Assembly: GCF_900108225.1 (NCBI RefSeq)
Contig: NZ_FNUZ01000001.1
Span: forward strand, 959,018-1,023,017
DNA from: Thalassococcus halodurans
GTDB taxonomy: Bacteria > Pseudomonadota > Alphaproteobacteria > Rhodobacterales > Rhodobacteraceae
Length of the DNA: 64,000 nt
Direction: 5' to 3'
Position 1 is the stretch's first letter, and every line of letters begins with the position of its first letter. Below are positions 52,111 through 62,240 of the stretch, piece by piece. Below the pieces are notes generated by a model. It worked only from the letters and a program-made list of their open reading frames with translations, was not told the origin of the DNA and searched no databases. A program made the position numbers and the translations under genes.

Positions 52111-53688
52111 TCAGCCCAGTTCGCCGTTCAGACCTTTTTCAATCAGGGCAACGGTTTCCTGCACGCCGTAAAGCGCGACAAAACCGCCGAAACGCGGGCC
52201 TTGGGACGCGCCCAACAGCACTTCGTACAGCGTTTTGAACCAGTCGCGCAGCGGGTCGAATTCGTGGTCCTTACCAACCGCAAAGACAAGGCTTTGAAGC
52301 GTTTCGTCATCGGTCGCACCATCATGCGCGGCCAGACGATCCGCCAGATCACGCAGCGCGGCGGCCTCTTTTTCGGTCGGGGCGCGATATGTTTTGCCCG
52401 GCTTCACAAAGTCTTCGTAATACTTAATCGCAAAGCCAGCCGCCTGATCCAGATCGGGGTTCGCCTCGGGCGACGCATCAGGCGCATAGCGGTTGATAAA
52501 GCCCCACAGCGTTTCCTTGTCCTCGGCACCCGATACGGACGCAAGGTTCAGAAGCATCGCAAACGGCACCACCATTTTGGATTCAGGCACGTTGCCGGAA
52601 TGAATGTGCCAGACAGGGTTGTTGGCCTGCTGCTCAGGCGTCTGACCCGGGAAGGCGCGCAGTTGCTGGTGGTATTCATCCACCGCTTTGGGGATCACAT
52701 CCCACCACAGACGTTTGGCTGTCTTGGGCTTTTGATACATGAAGTACGACAGCGATTCCGATGCCGCATAGGTCAGCCATTCGTCGATCGACAGGCCGTT
52801 GCCCTTGGACTTCGAAATCTTCTCGCCCTTGTCATCAAGGAACAGTTCATAGGTGAAATGCTCGGGCTTCTTGCCGCCAAGGATTTCACAGATTCGGTCG
52901 TAGATCGGCGTGTTGGTGGAATGGTCCTTGCCGTACATTTCGAAATCGACATCCAACGCCGCCCAGCGCGCGCCAAAGTCCGGCTTCCACTGAAGTTTGA
53001 CGTTGCCGCCTGTGACAGGAAGCGTCCATTCCTTGCCGTCTTCGTCGTCAAAGGTGATCAGACCGTCCTTTGCGTCAACGTTCTTGATCGGAACATACAG
53101 AACGCGGCCGGTTTCCGGATGGATCGGCAGGAAGATCGAATAGGTCTGCGCCCGTTCATCCCGCAGCGATTTCAGCATCACGGCCATGACATCGTCATAG
53201 CGCTCGCAGGCGCGCAAAAGCACCTCGTCAAACTGGCCGGATTTGTAGAACTCGGTCGCCGAATAGAATTCGTAGTCAAAGCCGAAAGTGTCCAGAAACC
53301 GCTTCAGCATCGCATTGTTGTGGCCGCCAAAGCTGTCGTGCGTGCCGAACGGATCGGGCACGGATGTCAGCGGCTTTTGCAGATGTTCGTGCAGCATCTC
53401 TTGCTGCGGTACGTTTTCAGGCACCTTCCGCATGCCGTCCATATCGTCTGAAAAACAGATCAGACGGGTCGGAATGTCGGAAATCACTTCAAACGCGCGA
53501 CGAATCATCGTTGTGCGCGCGACCTCGCCGAACGTGCCGATGTGCGGCAAACCCGACGGGCCATAGCCCGTTTCAAACAGAACGTGGTCCTCGGGTGTCT
53601 TCGACGATTCCACCCGTTTAAGCACCCGACGTGCCTCTTCAAAAGGCCAGGCCTTTGACTTCATGGCAGCGTCACGGAATGCGGACAT
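52111..53688 (-). CDS. lysS: Class I lysyl-tRNA synthetase
   Basis: Charges tRNA-Lys. The 525-residue protein is the class I (archaeal, LysK-type) form, with the HIGH-like motif [15 protein letters not shown] and KMSKS-like [13 protein letters not shown], separate from the class II LysS of most bacteria. Class I LysRS is known in alphaproteobacteria. The ATG at 53688 follows AGGAGAAA. The gene ends before a strong terminator. Confidence 0.95.
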   Translation of the reverse strand: MSAFRDAAMKSKAWPFEEARRVLKRVESSKTPEDHVLFETGYGPSGLPHIGTFGEVARTTMIRRAFEVISDIPTRLICFSDDMDGMRKVPENVPQQEMLHEHLQKPLTSVPDPFGTHDSFGGHNNAMLKRFLDTFGFDYEFYSATEFYKSGQFDEVLLRACERYDDVMAVMLKSLRDERAQTYSIFLPIHPETGRVLYVPIKNVDAKDGLITFDDEDGKEWTLPVTGGNVKLQWKPDFGARWAALDVDFEMYGKDHSTNTPIYDRICEILGGKKPEHFTYELFLDDKGEKISKSKGNGLSIDEWLTYAASESLSYFMYQKPKTAKRLWWDVIPKAVDEYHQQLRAFPGQTPEQQANNPVWHIHSGNVPESKMVVPFAMLLNLASVSGAEDKETLWGFINRYAPDASPEANPDLDQAAGFAIKYYEDFVKPGKTYRAPTEKEAAALRDLADRLAAHDGATDDETLQSLVFAVGKDHEFDPLRDWFKTLYEVLLGASQGPRFGGFVALYGVQETVALIEKGLNGELG

Positions 53689-53810
53689 CGGTTTTCTCCT
53701 GTTTGCGCGGCAGGCCGCCACACGGGGTTTCAGCGTGCGCTACCTATTGCGGCAACGATGCAGCGTCAATATTTTGCAATTGCAGAACACCGAATGAAAG
53801 CAAATGACGC

Positions 53811-54236
53811 ATGTCTGACAACATCGAACACCCGCTGAGCCCGCAGGACTGTCTGGTCGCAATCATGATCGCGATTTCCGCATCGGATGAAAACATCCGC
53901 ACAGCTGAGTTGGTCAAAATCCAAAGCGCCGTAAACACCCTGCCGGTCTTCGAAGACTACGACAGCGACCGGACCAAGCTGGTGTCCCAAACCGTGTTCG
54001 ATCTTTTCGATCAGGAAGACGGGCTTGATGCCCTGTTCGGCCTTGTCCGTGACAACCTGCCGGAACGTCTGTTTGAGACCGCTTATGCGCTAGCCTGCGA
54101 TGTCGCGGCGGCGGACGGGTCATTGGCCGAAACCGAGCTGCGCCTGCTAGAAGAAATGCGCTATGAGCTGAACATCGACCGTCTGCACGCGGCTGCCATC
54201 GAACGCGGCGCGCGCGCACGTCACCTGCGTATGTGA
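53811..54236 (+). CDS. TerB-family tellurite-resistance-like protein
   Basis: A 141-residue all-helical acidic protein. The metal-binding pattern of TerB is visible in LVAIMIAISASDENIRTAELVKI and ALACDVAAADGSLAETELRLLEEM, each supplying acidic residues. Family members bind metals but their role in core genomes is unclear. Starts at 53811; starts divergently from lysS, 122 bases from its ATG. Confidence 0.85.
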   Translation: MSDNIEHPLSPQDCLVAIMIAISASDENIRTAELVKIQSAVNTLPVFEDYDSDRTKLVSQTVFDLFDQEDGLDALFGLVRDNLPERLFETAYALACDVAAADGSLAETELRLLEEMRYELNIDRLHAAAIERGARARHLRM

Positions 54237-54321
54237 TCTTTTGCAACGCCACTCTTTCCGTTTGGATGATTGACCTTCCCTGCTCTGGCGCGCAGTGTCG
54301 CGCCGTTCCGGGAGGGTCCTC

Positions 54322-55560
54322 ATGTCGAAATCTCAAAGCATCTTCACGCCTGTTCTGATCGCAGGCGCACTGATCATTCTGGTGTCTTTCGCCATTCGCG
54401 CCAGCTTTGGCGTGTTCCAGATCCCGATTTCCGAAGAATTCAACTGGCCCCGCGCCGAATTTTCGCTGGCCATCGCCATCCAGAACCTTGCCTGGGGCAT
54501 CGGCCAGCCACTGTTCGCGGCCTTTGCCGAACGGTTTGGCGACCGTAAGGCGATCTTCCTTGGCGCAATCTTTTATGCAGTGGGCCTTGTCCTGTCGTCC
54601 TTCGCTGTCTCACCCGGTGCCATCCAGCTTCTTGAGGTGATGGTAGGCTTCGGTGTCGCGGGTACCGGTTTCGGCGTTATCCTTGCGGTTGTTGGCCGCG
54701 CCTCGACCGACGCAAACCGATCCATGTCCCTCGCCATCGCGACAGCGGCTGGCAGCGGCGGGCAGGTCATCGGCGCACCCATTGCCGAATGGATGCTGGG
54801 TTTCATGAACTGGAGCGAGGTCTTCCTGATCTTCGCCGCTGCGATCCTGCTGGTGCTTCTGTCCCTGCCTATGATGCGCGCACCGGTTCAGCCCAAGGCA
54901 GAGGTTGATGAAAGCCTGCGCAAAATCCTTGGCACCGCGCTGCGTGATCCGTCCTACGCGATGATCTTTATCGGCTTCTTTTCCTGCGGCTATCAGCTGG
55001 GCTTTATCACGGCCCACTTCCCTGCGTTCGTCACCGAAATGTGCGGACCGATCCAACCGGGCGGCGTGCTTCACACACTGGGGATCACCACCACTTCGGC
55101 CCTCGGCGCGGTTGCGATTTCCATGATCGGTCTGGTCAACATCGGCGGCACGCTTTTGGCGGGCTGGGCAGGCAACCGCTACAGCAAGAAGTACCTGCTG
55201 GCAGGCATCTACCTGACACGCACCATCGCCGCTGGCCTGTTCATCATGATGCCGATCACCCCCACAACAGTCATCGTCTTCTCGGTCGTCATGGGTGCCA
55301 CATGGCTGGCGACAGTGCCCCTGACGGCAGGTCTGGTCGGCTACATCTTTGGCCTGCGCTTTATGGGCACGCTTTACGGCATCGTGTTCCTGTCCCACCA
55401 AATCGGCAGCTTCATCGGCGTCTGGCTGGGCGGTCGTCTGTACGACATCTATGGCGACTACACGCTGGTCTGGTGGGTTGGCGTGGGCGTTGGCCTTCTG
55501 TCGGCGATCATCCACCTGCCCATCCGCGAAAGCCGTTCGCCCGCGCTGGCGCAGGCGTAA
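54322..55560 (+). CDS. Major facilitator superfamily transporter
   Basis: A 412-residue protein with about twelve hydrophobic segments, of the monocarboxylate/oxalate-formate type: FGVFQIPISEEFNWPRAEFSLAIAI, AFAERFGDRKAIFLGAIFYAVG (loop 2-3 motif) and FGVAGTGFGVILAVVGR. The ATG at 54322 follows GGGAGGG. Its substrate is not evident. It ends 6 bases from the convergent alpha/beta hydrolase gene. Confidence 0.9.
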   Translation: MSKSQSIFTPVLIAGALIILVSFAIRASFGVFQIPISEEFNWPRAEFSLAIAIQNLAWGIGQPLFAAFAERFGDRKAIFLGAIFYAVGLVLSSFAVSPGAIQLLEVMVGFGVAGTGFGVILAVVGRASTDANRSMSLAIATAAGSGGQVIGAPIAEWMLGFMNWSEVFLIFAAAILLVLLSLPMMRAPVQPKAEVDESLRKILGTALRDPSYAMIFIGFFSCGYQLGFITAHFPAFVTEMCGPIQPGGVLHTLGITTTSALGAVAISMIGLVNIGGTLLAGWAGNRYSKKYLLAGIYLTRTIAAGLFIMMPITPTTVIVFSVVMGATWLATVPLTAGLVGYIFGLRFMGTLYGIVFLSHQIGSFIGVWLGGRLYDIYGDYTLVWWVGVGVGLLSAIIHLPIRESRSPALAQA

Positions 55561-55566
55561 GCCAGA

Positions 55567-56496
55567 CTATTCGTCTGACAAATCAAGCAGCGTGGCCAGA
55601 ACTTCGGCCACCTCTGCGGGATGGGTGTAGGGCACACCGTGACCTGCACCATCAATCACCTCATGGATCGCGTCGCGGTGCCACTGCGCCAATTGTCCCA
55701 GCGCATCAATCGGGATTGTCTGATCGTCCCGCGCCCAGATCGCGTACACGGGCAAAGGAAGCTTGGCCAAGGCCTTGAACAGCTTCGGCCCAGGTTTGCG
55801 CAGCGACCCACGCAGGCTGGATAGAACCGCCCGCAGAAATCCCCGCCGGTGCAATTCGCCCTGCTGTTGGTCGATAATATCGCCCACCTCGGGGTGTTTC
55901 GCCCGTTCGGCCTCGGTCGCCTTAAAGAACGCGTTCGGGAACACCATGTCGAACAGCCAATCACCCACAAAAGGCCAGTTCATCGCCCATGCGATCACCG
56001 GATGAAAATTGATCAGCATCCCAGCAGGGGCCAGCAGCACCAACTGGCGCAACCGGTCCGGATGGGCCACGGCAAAACGCGACGCGATCACGCCACCCAT
56101 CGAATAGCCCAGCAGGGTGATATCATTCCTGACCTCAAGATGATCCAGCAGTTCCTCAAGCTGGTTGGCAAAGAATTCGGGCGTCTGCGCACGACGGGAT
56201 CGGTCCGAATACCCGCGTCCGTACAGGTCATAGACCAGCACCCGAAACCCGAGGTTGCCCAACAGCGGCGCAATCCTGTCCCAAACAAACGACGGCGTCG
56301 TCAGACCATGCACACAGACCAAAACAGGTCCACGCACTCGCCCAAGCCAGCGGTAATGCGTTGTGCCGGATTTCAGCTTGGCAAACGATCCCGGCGCCGA
56401 TTTCCGCATTCGCCGTCCCACCGGTTTGCGCCACCTATCCCTGAAAAACGGGATCAGCGCGATGCTGATCAATATGATCCACAGCCAACCGGTCAT
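55567..56496 (-). CDS. Alpha/beta hydrolase
   Basis: A 309-residue hydrolase with an N-terminal membrane anchor (WLWIILISIALIPFF). The nucleophile elbow is GYSMGG, the acid is in IWARDDQTIP and the His in DGAGHGVPYTHP. CVHGLTTPSFVWDRIAPLL is the oxyanion-hole region. Substrate unknown. It is the last of five minus-strand genes beginning with fghA and overlaps the ornithine-cyclodeaminase-like gene by 4 bases (ATGA). Confidence 0.9.
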   Translation of the reverse strand: MTGWLWIILISIALIPFFRDRWRKPVGRRMRKSAPGSFAKLKSGTTHYRWLGRVRGPVLVCVHGLTTPSFVWDRIAPLLGNLGFRVLVYDLYGRGYSDRSRRAQTPEFFANQLEELLDHLEVRNDITLLGYSMGGVIASRFAVAHPDRLRQLVLLAPAGMLINFHPVIAWAMNWPFVGDWLFDMVFPNAFFKATEAERAKHPEVGDIIDQQQGELHRRGFLRAVLSSLRGSLRKPGPKLFKALAKLPLPVYAIWARDDQTIPIDALGQLAQWHRDAIHEVIDGAGHGVPYTHPAEVAEVLATLLDLSDE

Positions 56497-57407
56497 GCGC
56501 CGTTCCAGCAATCCAGAATATAGCGGCTGGTCATCAAATCCAGATGCGCGCCACCGCCGTTTTTGAACAACGTGATGTCATCATCCGCGCGATTGAACGA
56601 GGCCAGATCGTAGTAATCAGCCAGCACATCGGCCCGCGTGATCACGCCCTCGGACAGAGGAATTTTAAGCTCACCGATATGATCAATCGTCGTGTCAAAG
56701 CTGTCGACGAAGATACGGGCTCGCTTCAATGCGACATCATCCGCCTCTCGCATATCCGGACGATACGCCCCGATCAGATCGACGTGCTGTCCGGGACGCA
56801 GCCATTCACCACGCAACACCGGCTGTGTCGACATAGTCGCGCAAGCCACGATATCCGCCTGCCCCACGGCCTTCTCCAAATCCGTCGCGACAGTGACATT
56901 GCCAAACCGCACTGCCGTCTCTTCGGCGCGCGATGTTGTGCGGTTCCAGATCGTGAACTGCGCATCGGGGAACCCCGCGCCGTAAGCTTCGATCAACGAC
57001 GCAGCGACTGTACCCGCGCCAACGATCAGAATGTTCCGGCTGTCCGCCCGAGCCAAACGTCGCGCGGCCAACAAACTGTCGCCTGCTGTCTTCCACTTGG
57101 TCACCAGATGGAAATCGATCAGCGCCTGCATCATGCCGTCCTGATCGCTCATGACACAGACCGCGCCGTTCACCCCTGGCAGGCCCAGCGCGTTGTTGCC
57201 CGGAAAGATCGTCGCCGCTTTGGTCGCGATCCCCAGACCATCGATCCATGCCGCGCGGCTAAGCAATGTGTCGTCGCCACGATACAGAAAGCTGTCCGAC
57301 ACTTCCGCCTTAGGCAGGTCGTGCCCCGCCGCCAACGCATCGGTCAACGCGATCCAGTCCAGTCGCGCCTCGCCCTCGGCAAAGGGAATCACCGTCGGAC
57401 CGCTCAT
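56493..57407 (-). CDS. Ornithine cyclodeaminase/mu-crystallin family protein
   Basis: A 304-residue NAD(P)-binding enzyme. The Rossmann motif is NILIVGAGTVAASLIEAYG, with the substrate-site SRAAWIDGLGIATKAATIFPGN at residues about 50-71 and the C-terminal FKNGGGAHLDLMTSRYIL region. Substrates in the family include ornithine, alanine, ketimines and others; the true substrate is not evident. It overlaps the HAD gene upstream and the alpha/beta hydrolase downstream by 4 bases each. Confidence 0.88.
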   Translation of the reverse strand: MSGPTVIPFAEGEARLDWIALTDALAAGHDLPKAEVSDSFLYRGDDTLLSRAAWIDGLGIATKAATIFPGNNALGLPGVNGAVCVMSDQDGMMQALIDFHLVTKWKTAGDSLLAARRLARADSRNILIVGAGTVAASLIEAYGAGFPDAQFTIWNRTTSRAEETAVRFGNVTVATDLEKAVGQADIVACATMSTQPVLRGEWLRPGQHVDLIGAYRPDMREADDVALKRARIFVDSFDTTIDHIGELKIPLSEGVITRADVLADYYDLASFNRADDDITLFKNGGGAHLDLMTSRYILDCWNGA

Positions 57408-58024
57408 TGCGCTTGCTCCTCGGTCAACAAACCATCCGCCACCAACCGCTTGGCAAAACCTTCGGGCCCGTCAAACAAATGCCCCTGCCAGCCCCGCGCC
57501 ACTGCCGCCGCGATGTTTTCGTGGCGATCATCTGCGAACAAAAGACCTTCGGGCGGAACACCGCAATCAGCCTCGACGGCGGCGTAAACCTCGGCATCCG
57601 GCTTCGCCATTCCCATGTAACCCGAGATATAGCGCCGATCGAATTCCGACAGAAAAGGGTACACGGGCTCGGCCAATTCAAACGTGCCGATTCCGAAATT
57701 CGACAAGGCAAACACAGGCACGCCGTTCCCCTTCAACGCCCGCAGAATACGCACGGAATGCGGAATGTCCGGCCCGGCGATATCCAGCCAGCGATCATGC
57801 CACATCATGACCTCATCGTGCCAATCGGGGTGCTTGGCTGCGCAGTCGGCAATAGTCGTTTGGAAATGCCCGCCCCGATCCACAAGGTCGTTGGCGTAAT
57901 GCAGGTCGACGCTGGCAAACAGGTCTTTGCGACGGGCCTCTCCGATCTCGGCGTCAAAGAACCGTTCGGGCAACCATTCGATCAGAACGTTGCCGATATC
58001 AAAAACCACGGCCCTAGGCGTCAT
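57404..58024 (-). CDS. HAD-family hydrolase
   Basis: A 206-residue HAD phosphatase. Motif I is VVFDIGNVLIEW (nucleophile Asp9), the cap domain follows, motif II ALSNFG near residue 105, the Lys motif MAKPDAEVY and motif IV LFADDRHENIAAA. The type is the HAD-IA branch, of phosphatase or dehalogenase type. The gene starts 3 bases after the YaiI-type gene and overlaps the next by 4 bases. Confidence 0.92.
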   Translation of the reverse strand: MTPRAVVFDIGNVLIEWLPERFFDAEIGEARRKDLFASVDLHYANDLVDRGGHFQTTIADCAAKHPDWHDEVMMWHDRWLDIAGPDIPHSVRILRALKGNGVPVFALSNFGIGTFELAEPVYPFLSEFDRRYISGYMGMAKPDAEVYAAVEADCGVPPEGLLFADDRHENIAAAVARGWQGHLFDGPEGFAKRLVADGLLTEEQAQ

Positions 58025-58027
58025 CCG

Positions 58028-58483
58028 TCAAACTCCTTTAAGCGCGGCCCGCATTTCCCGTTCCAGCGCATCCAGAAACCGCGACCTGTCGGCCTTGGTG
58101 AACCCGCGCCCACCGCCCTGTCGAAACGGGTCAGCGGCGCGCAGATCAGCCATCAGATCACGGGTGGCCAGCGCCTGACCGACATTTGCCTGTGTCAGCG
58201 CCTCGCCATTGTGTTTCAGAACCCGCGCACCGGCTTCGACGCATTTCGCGGCCAGAGGGATATCGCCGGTCACAACCACATCCCCCGCACCACAGCGGTC
58301 CGCGATCCACATGTCTGCCACATCGGGGCCTTCGGGTACGATAACATGTTCGACCAAGGGGTTGCGCGACGGGCGCAACCCACCGTTCGATACCACCTTC
58401 ATCGGCACCTTATGACGGGTCGCGACACGCTCGGCCTCTTCCTTGACCGGACAGGCATCCGCATCGATGAACAGGGTCGTCAT
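58028..58483 (-). CDS. YaiI/YqxD (UPF0178) family protein
   Basis: A 151-residue protein beginning [21 protein letters not shown], with [39 protein letters not shown] and a Gly/Arg-rich [20 protein letters not shown]0178 is a PIN-like domain family (DUF188) of unknown function. The ATG at 58483 lies 7 bases after the fghA stop; 28 upstream codons are not part of the gene. Confidence 0.9.
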   Translation of the reverse strand: MTTLFIDADACPVKEEAERVATRHKVPMKVVSNGGLRPSRNPLVEHVIVPEGPDVADMWIADRCGAGDVVVTGDIPLAAKCVEAGARVLKHNGEALTQANVGQALATRDLMADLRAADPFRQGGGRGFTKADRSRFLDALEREMRAALKGV

Positions 58484-58490
58484 GCCAGCC

Positions 58491-59321
58491 TCAGGTATAC
58501 AGCGCCTCGGCGTGGAAGGTGACGTGATCTTCCATGAAGGACGAGATGAAGAAATAGCTGTGGTCATAGCCCTTCTGCATCCGGAACAGGCCTTCCTGAC
58601 GGCGCGCCATCATGGCATGTGCAAGCGCCTCGGGGCGCAGCAGATCAAGGAAGTTGTCCGACGCGCCCTGATCAATCAGGACAGGCCCATCAAAGCCCAC
58701 TTCTTTCATCTGCAACGACGCATCGTGCTTGGCCCACTGGCCTTTGTCTTCGCCCAGATACGCACCCAGCTGTTTCTTGCCCCAGTCGCTGGCCGTCGGG
58801 TTCGCAATCGGCGCGAACGCGGACACCGATGCAAAGCGATCCGGATGTGCCATGGCGATGGTCAGCGCACCATGGCCGCCCATCGAATGGCCGGTGATCG
58901 ACTGACGATCCATATCCAGTTCGAAATTCCGGCCCAAGAGCGACGGCAGTTCGTCTGCGATATAGCTCCACATCTTGAAATTCGAGGCCCAGGGGTTTTC
59001 GGTCGCGTCCACATAAAAACCCGCGCCCTTACCCAGATCATAGGCCTCGTCATCGGCGATGCCTTCGCCGCGCGGGCTTGTGTCGGGGAAGACAATCGCG
59101 ATGCCCTGCTCGGCGCACCACTGTTGGGCTGCCGCTTTGGTCATTGCGTTTTCGTGGGTGCAGGTCAGACCCGACAGATACCACAGAAGGGGCACAGGGC
59201 CGCTCTTGGCGTCTTCCGGCAGGAACAGGCCAAAGGTCATGTCACATCCACAGACCTCGGACGCGTGTGTGTACACACCCTGCACACCATCAAATGACTT
59301 GTTTTCGGATACCGTTTCCAT
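58491..59321 (-). CDS. fghA: S-formylglutathione hydrolase
   Basis: Hydrolyses S-formylglutathione to formate and glutathione in formaldehyde detoxification. The 276-residue esterase-D-family protein has [14 protein letters not shown], nucleophile motif GHSMGGHGA, Asp in [11 protein letters not shown] and His in [10 protein letters not shown]. It is complete and starts the five-gene operon. The matching dehydrogenase gene is at the right end of the window, 4.3 kb away. Confidence 0.95.
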   Translation of the reverse strand: METVSENKSFDGVQGVYTHASEVCGCDMTFGLFLPEDAKSGPVPLLWYLSGLTCTHENAMTKAAAQQWCAEQGIAIVFPDTSPRGEGIADDEAYDLGKGAGFYVDATENPWASNFKMWSYIADELPSLLGRNFELDMDRQSITGHSMGGHGALTIAMAHPDRFASVSAFAPIANPTASDWGKKQLGAYLGEDKGQWAKHDASLQMKEVGFDGPVLIDQGASDNFLDLLRPEALAHAMMARRQEGLFRMQKGYDHSYFFISSFMEDHVTFHAEALYT

Positions 59322-59393
59322 TGCCCTAATCCCCTCGAATTGCAGTTACCAACTGGCTAACGAACGGGGGCCGATGCAGCAACCTTTTTCCCG

Positions 59394-60323
59394 TCAGTAG
59401 GCCGTGACCCACGCGATGACAGCAGACACCGTAAAGATGCTGAGCGCAGTCGAAATCAGGATGGATGCAGACACCCGTTGCGGGGCGACGCCATAGTGCT
59501 GCGCCAGAATAAATACGTTCCCCGCCACAGGCAAAGCCGCAGCCGACACAACAACCGCCGCCAGATAGGGATCGACAGGAAAAAACAGATAAGCCCCCGC
59601 CGCCACAAACAGCGGATGCAGCACAAGCTTACAGAAACTCAGCCAACCCGCGATTTCGATCCGTTCTGCCGATTTACTGGCCAGCGACGCGCCGATGGCA
59701 AACAACGCACCCGGCGTCGCGGCAGCGCCAAGGATCGACAGGAATTCATTTGCAGGCACCGGAATAGGCAGGCTTAGACCCGACACAATCAGGCCTAGCG
59801 TGATCGACACGATCATCGGGTTTTTCAACAAACCCACGCCCACGGTGCGGAAAATCTTGGGGCTCATGCTGCCTTCGCGGGAGCCGACCACAAGGATCAC
59901 CAGCATCGACGAGAAGACGATCAAATCAATTGCCAGCACAAGGATGATCGGGCCAATCGCTTCTTGCCCCAAAAGCAGCGCCAGCATCGGCACGCCCAGA
60001 AATCCGGTGTTCCCGATAGCCGCGCATTGCGCCTCGATCGCCGCGATTTCCACCGACGCACCGCGCCAGAACGCCACCGCCATCGCCACACCATAGGCAA
60101 AGGCCGTGCCCCATAGATAGGCCGCCGCCAAACGCGGATTGAAGATTTCCGCCATCGACAGGTTTGCCGAAAACCTGAACAACATTGCCGACAGGGCAAA
60201 GTAGAAAACGAACTTCGTCAGATAGGCAGTCGCCTCTTCGGTAAAGAACCGCGTGCGTCCTGCGCCATAACCCAGACCGATCAGGGCAAAAAACGGAAGC
60301 GTTTTCAGGAAAATCTCAAACAT
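59394..60323 (-). CDS. AEC-family transporter
   Basis: A 309-residue membrane protein with about ten hydrophobic segments, of the auxin efflux carrier family. LPFFALIGLGYGAGR and GNTGFLGVPMLALLLGQEAIGPIILV are typical, as is SAAALPVAGNVFILAQHYG in the second half. Substrate not evident. It stands alone between fghA and a nitroreductase, all on the minus strand. Confidence 0.88.
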   Translation of the reverse strand: MFEIFLKTLPFFALIGLGYGAGRTRFFTEEATAYLTKFVFYFALSAMLFRFSANLSMAEIFNPRLAAAYLWGTAFAYGVAMAVAFWRGASVEIAAIEAQCAAIGNTGFLGVPMLALLLGQEAIGPIILVLAIDLIVFSSMLVILVVGSREGSMSPKIFRTVGVGLLKNPMIVSITLGLIVSGLSLPIPVPANEFLSILGAAATPGALFAIGASLASKSAERIEIAGWLSFCKLVLHPLFVAAGAYLFFPVDPYLAAVVVSAAALPVAGNVFILAQHYGVAPQRVSASILISTALSIFTVSAVIAWVTAY

Positions 60324-60370
60324 GTGATCGTGTTAACATGACGCTAGGATAGGTCAATCTGCCTTCTGCC

Positions 60371-61060
60371 CTAAAAGATCGACATAACCCGCTCTAGCGG
60401 CTTCTTTCGCTTGGCCACCGCAGGAACAGTTGCATCGTCTGCCGGATAGCCTACCGGCAGGATCATCACCGCCTTTTCCCGTTCAGGCCGACCACACATT
60501 TCGGGCAGGAATTTCATTGGATTGGGCGTGTGTTCCAGACACACAAGCCCCGCGTGATGCAGTGCCGCAATCAAAAACCCTGTCGCGATCCCCACGCTTT
60601 CCGGCACGTAGTAGTTCTTATACCGCTCGCCATCGTCATTCACGCCCCAGCGTTCGGCAAAGACCACGATCAACCACGGTGCGGTCGTCAGATGCGGTTT
60701 GTCCACGCCCGTCCCGATGGGTTCCAATGCAGAAAGCCATTCGTCACTGGCGCCGCCGCCATAGAACTTGCGCTCTTCTTCTTCCGCCGCTTCGCGGATG
60801 CGCGCCTTCATCTCGGGGTTCCGGATGGCCGCGAAATGCCAAGGCTGGTGGTTGGCCCCCGACGGCGCACTGACCGCAGCCTCGATACAGGCGCGAATAA
60901 CTTCTTCGGGAACATCCCTGTCGGAATAGTCGCGCACCGAGTGGCGTTTACGCATGTAATCGCGAAATGCGGTCGAGGCCGCGATGGCATCGACCTCGTC
61001 CAACTGCACACGATCCGGCAGCGGCAGCGCCTGATACGTCACTTCGCCTTTTTTATACAT
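60371..61060 (-). CDS. Nitroreductase-family protein
   Basis: A 229-residue FMN-dependent oxidoreductase. RKRHSVRDYSDRDVPEEVI and AAVSAPSGANHQPWHFAAI form the N-terminal FMN site, and ESVGIATGFLIAALHHAGL the second half. The family reduces nitro compounds, quinones or related substrates with NAD(P)H. Length is typical. The ATG at 61060 has AAAAAAGG upstream. The physiological substrate is unknown. Confidence 0.9.
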   Translation of the reverse strand: MYKKGEVTYQALPLPDRVQLDEVDAIAASTAFRDYMRKRHSVRDYSDRDVPEEVIRACIEAAVSAPSGANHQPWHFAAIRNPEMKARIREAAEEEERKFYGGGASDEWLSALEPIGTGVDKPHLTTAPWLIVVFAERWGVNDDGERYKNYYVPESVGIATGFLIAALHHAGLVCLEHTPNPMKFLPEMCGRPEREKAVMILPVGYPADDATVPAVAKRKKPLERVMSIF

Positions 61061-61118
61061 TGCGGGCCTCCCAATTCCTCAGAAGGCATTTGTTCCCCGC
61101 AATTCAGGTGCCGTCAAC

Positions 61119-62093
61119 CTAGCCTGAGCCGATCAACACACCTGCCGCGAAGACAAGCGCGCCACCCAGAACCACCTGGAATGCCGCACGGAAGAACGGG
61201 GTTTCCATGTATTTGTTCTGGATCCAGGCAATGGCCCAAAGCTCGACAAACACCACGACAAAGGCGGTCAGCGTCGCTGTCCAGAAATGCGGGATCAGAT
61301 AGGGCAATGCATGCCCCAACCCGCCAACGGTGGTCATAACGCCGGATGAAATCCCCCGTTTGAACGGCGATCCACGTCCCGAAAGCTGCCCGTCATCTGA
61401 TGCAGCTTCGGTAAAGCCCATCGATATACCCGCACCCACAGACGCGGCCAGACCGACCAGAAACGTGGTCCATGTGTCCTGTGTGGCAAAGGCCGTCGCA
61501 AAGATCGGCGCGAGCGTCGAAACCGATCCGTCCATCAATCCTGCCAGACCGGGCTGGACCCACGTCAAAACAAACTGCCGCTTGGCGGTTTCCTTTTCCG
61601 TGTCCAGCTGTTCCTCGCCCAGATTGGCTTCGGTCAGATGTTCGGCCTTGTCCTGATGCCCAGCCTCTGCAGCAGCCAGATCGCCCAACAGCTTCCGTGT
61701 CGCGGCATCCGTGCTGTTTTGAGCGGCGGCCAGATAGAACCGTTCGGCATCCCGCTCCATCAAGGCCGCTTCTTCGCGGATGCGTTCGAGACCAAGGTTT
61801 TCAACCAACCAAACAGGGCGTCGCGCATAATAGCCCGCCACATGTTCACGGCGGATCAGGGGGATCACCTCGCCAAATCGTTCGCGATGCAGTTCGATCA
61901 ACCGGCGACGGTGTTCGTCTTCTTCCTCGGCCATGCCGTCAAAAATCTTGGCGGTATCAGGAAAATCGGGACGAAGCCGTTCCGCATAGCTGCGATAGAT
62001 GCGGCCGTCATCCTCTTCGGAGGAAATCGCAAGAGCGATGATTTCCTGTTCACTCAGATCTTTGAAATGCCGCCGCTGTGCGAAAAAGCGCAT
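61119..62093 (-). CDS. mbfA: Ferritin-like/VIT1 membrane protein MbfA
   Basis: A 324-residue protein with an N-terminal rubrerythrin-like domain (about 1-165; EEDDGRIYRSYAERL, DGMAEEEDEHRRRLIEL, EAGHQDKAEHL supply the di-iron Glu and His) fused to a C-terminal VIT1/CCC1-type membrane domain (about 180-324, five helices; GLMDGSVSTLAPIFATA). Relatives export iron or manganese and are regulated by Irr in rhizobia. Here the upstream region instead carries TetR-type boxes. Divergent from the small secreted peptide gene. Confidence 0.92.
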   Translation of the reverse strand: MRFFAQRRHFKDLSEQEIIALAISSEEDDGRIYRSYAERLRPDFPDTAKIFDGMAEEEDEHRRRLIELHRERFGEVIPLIRREHVAGYYARRPVWLVENLGLERIREEAALMERDAERFYLAAAQNSTDAATRKLLGDLAAAEAGHQDKAEHLTEANLGEEQLDTEKETAKRQFVLTWVQPGLAGLMDGSVSTLAPIFATAFATQDTWTTFLVGLAASVGAGISMGFTEAASDDGQLSGRGSPFKRGISSGVMTTVGGLGHALPYLIPHFWTATLTAFVVVFVELWAIAWIQNKYMETPFFRAAFQVVLGGALVFAAGVLIGSG

Positions 62094-62158
62094 ACCGAGC
62101 CCCCAGCTTAGATTACTTTGACCGTATGATTTTTAAATTTGCCCGCAAGTCAAAAAAA

Positions 62159-62174
62159 TGAACTGATCAGTTCA
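62159..62174. promoter_or_regulatory. TetR-type operator box 1, perfect palindrome
   Basis: TGAACTGATCAGTTCA is a perfect 16-base palindrome between mbfA (ATG at 62093) and the secreted peptide (ATG at 62241). Confidence 0.75.
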
Positions 62175-62189
62175 GAATCATATTGAAAC

Positions 62190-62205
62190 TAAACTGATCG
62201 GTTCA
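62190..62205. promoter_or_regulatory. TetR-type operator box 2
   Basis: TAAACTGATCGGTTCA differs from box 1 at two positions. Its centre is 31 bases from that of box 1, about three helical turns, so proteins bound to both would be on the same face. Confidence 0.6.
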
Positions 62206-62211
62206 TATTAA

Positions 62212-62227
62212 TAAACCATACAGTTTA
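62212..62227. promoter_or_regulatory. TetR-type operator box 3, degenerate
   Basis: TAAACCATACAGTTTA keeps the outer arms (TAAAC and GTTTA) with a divergent centre. It lies just before the ribosome-binding site of the secreted peptide gene. Confidence 0.45.
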
Positions 62228-62240
62228 GAAAGGAATCGAT

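Noticed and set aside
52054..53451. 465-codon open frame on the plus strand
   Set aside because: Shadow of lysS; composition typical of antisense frames.
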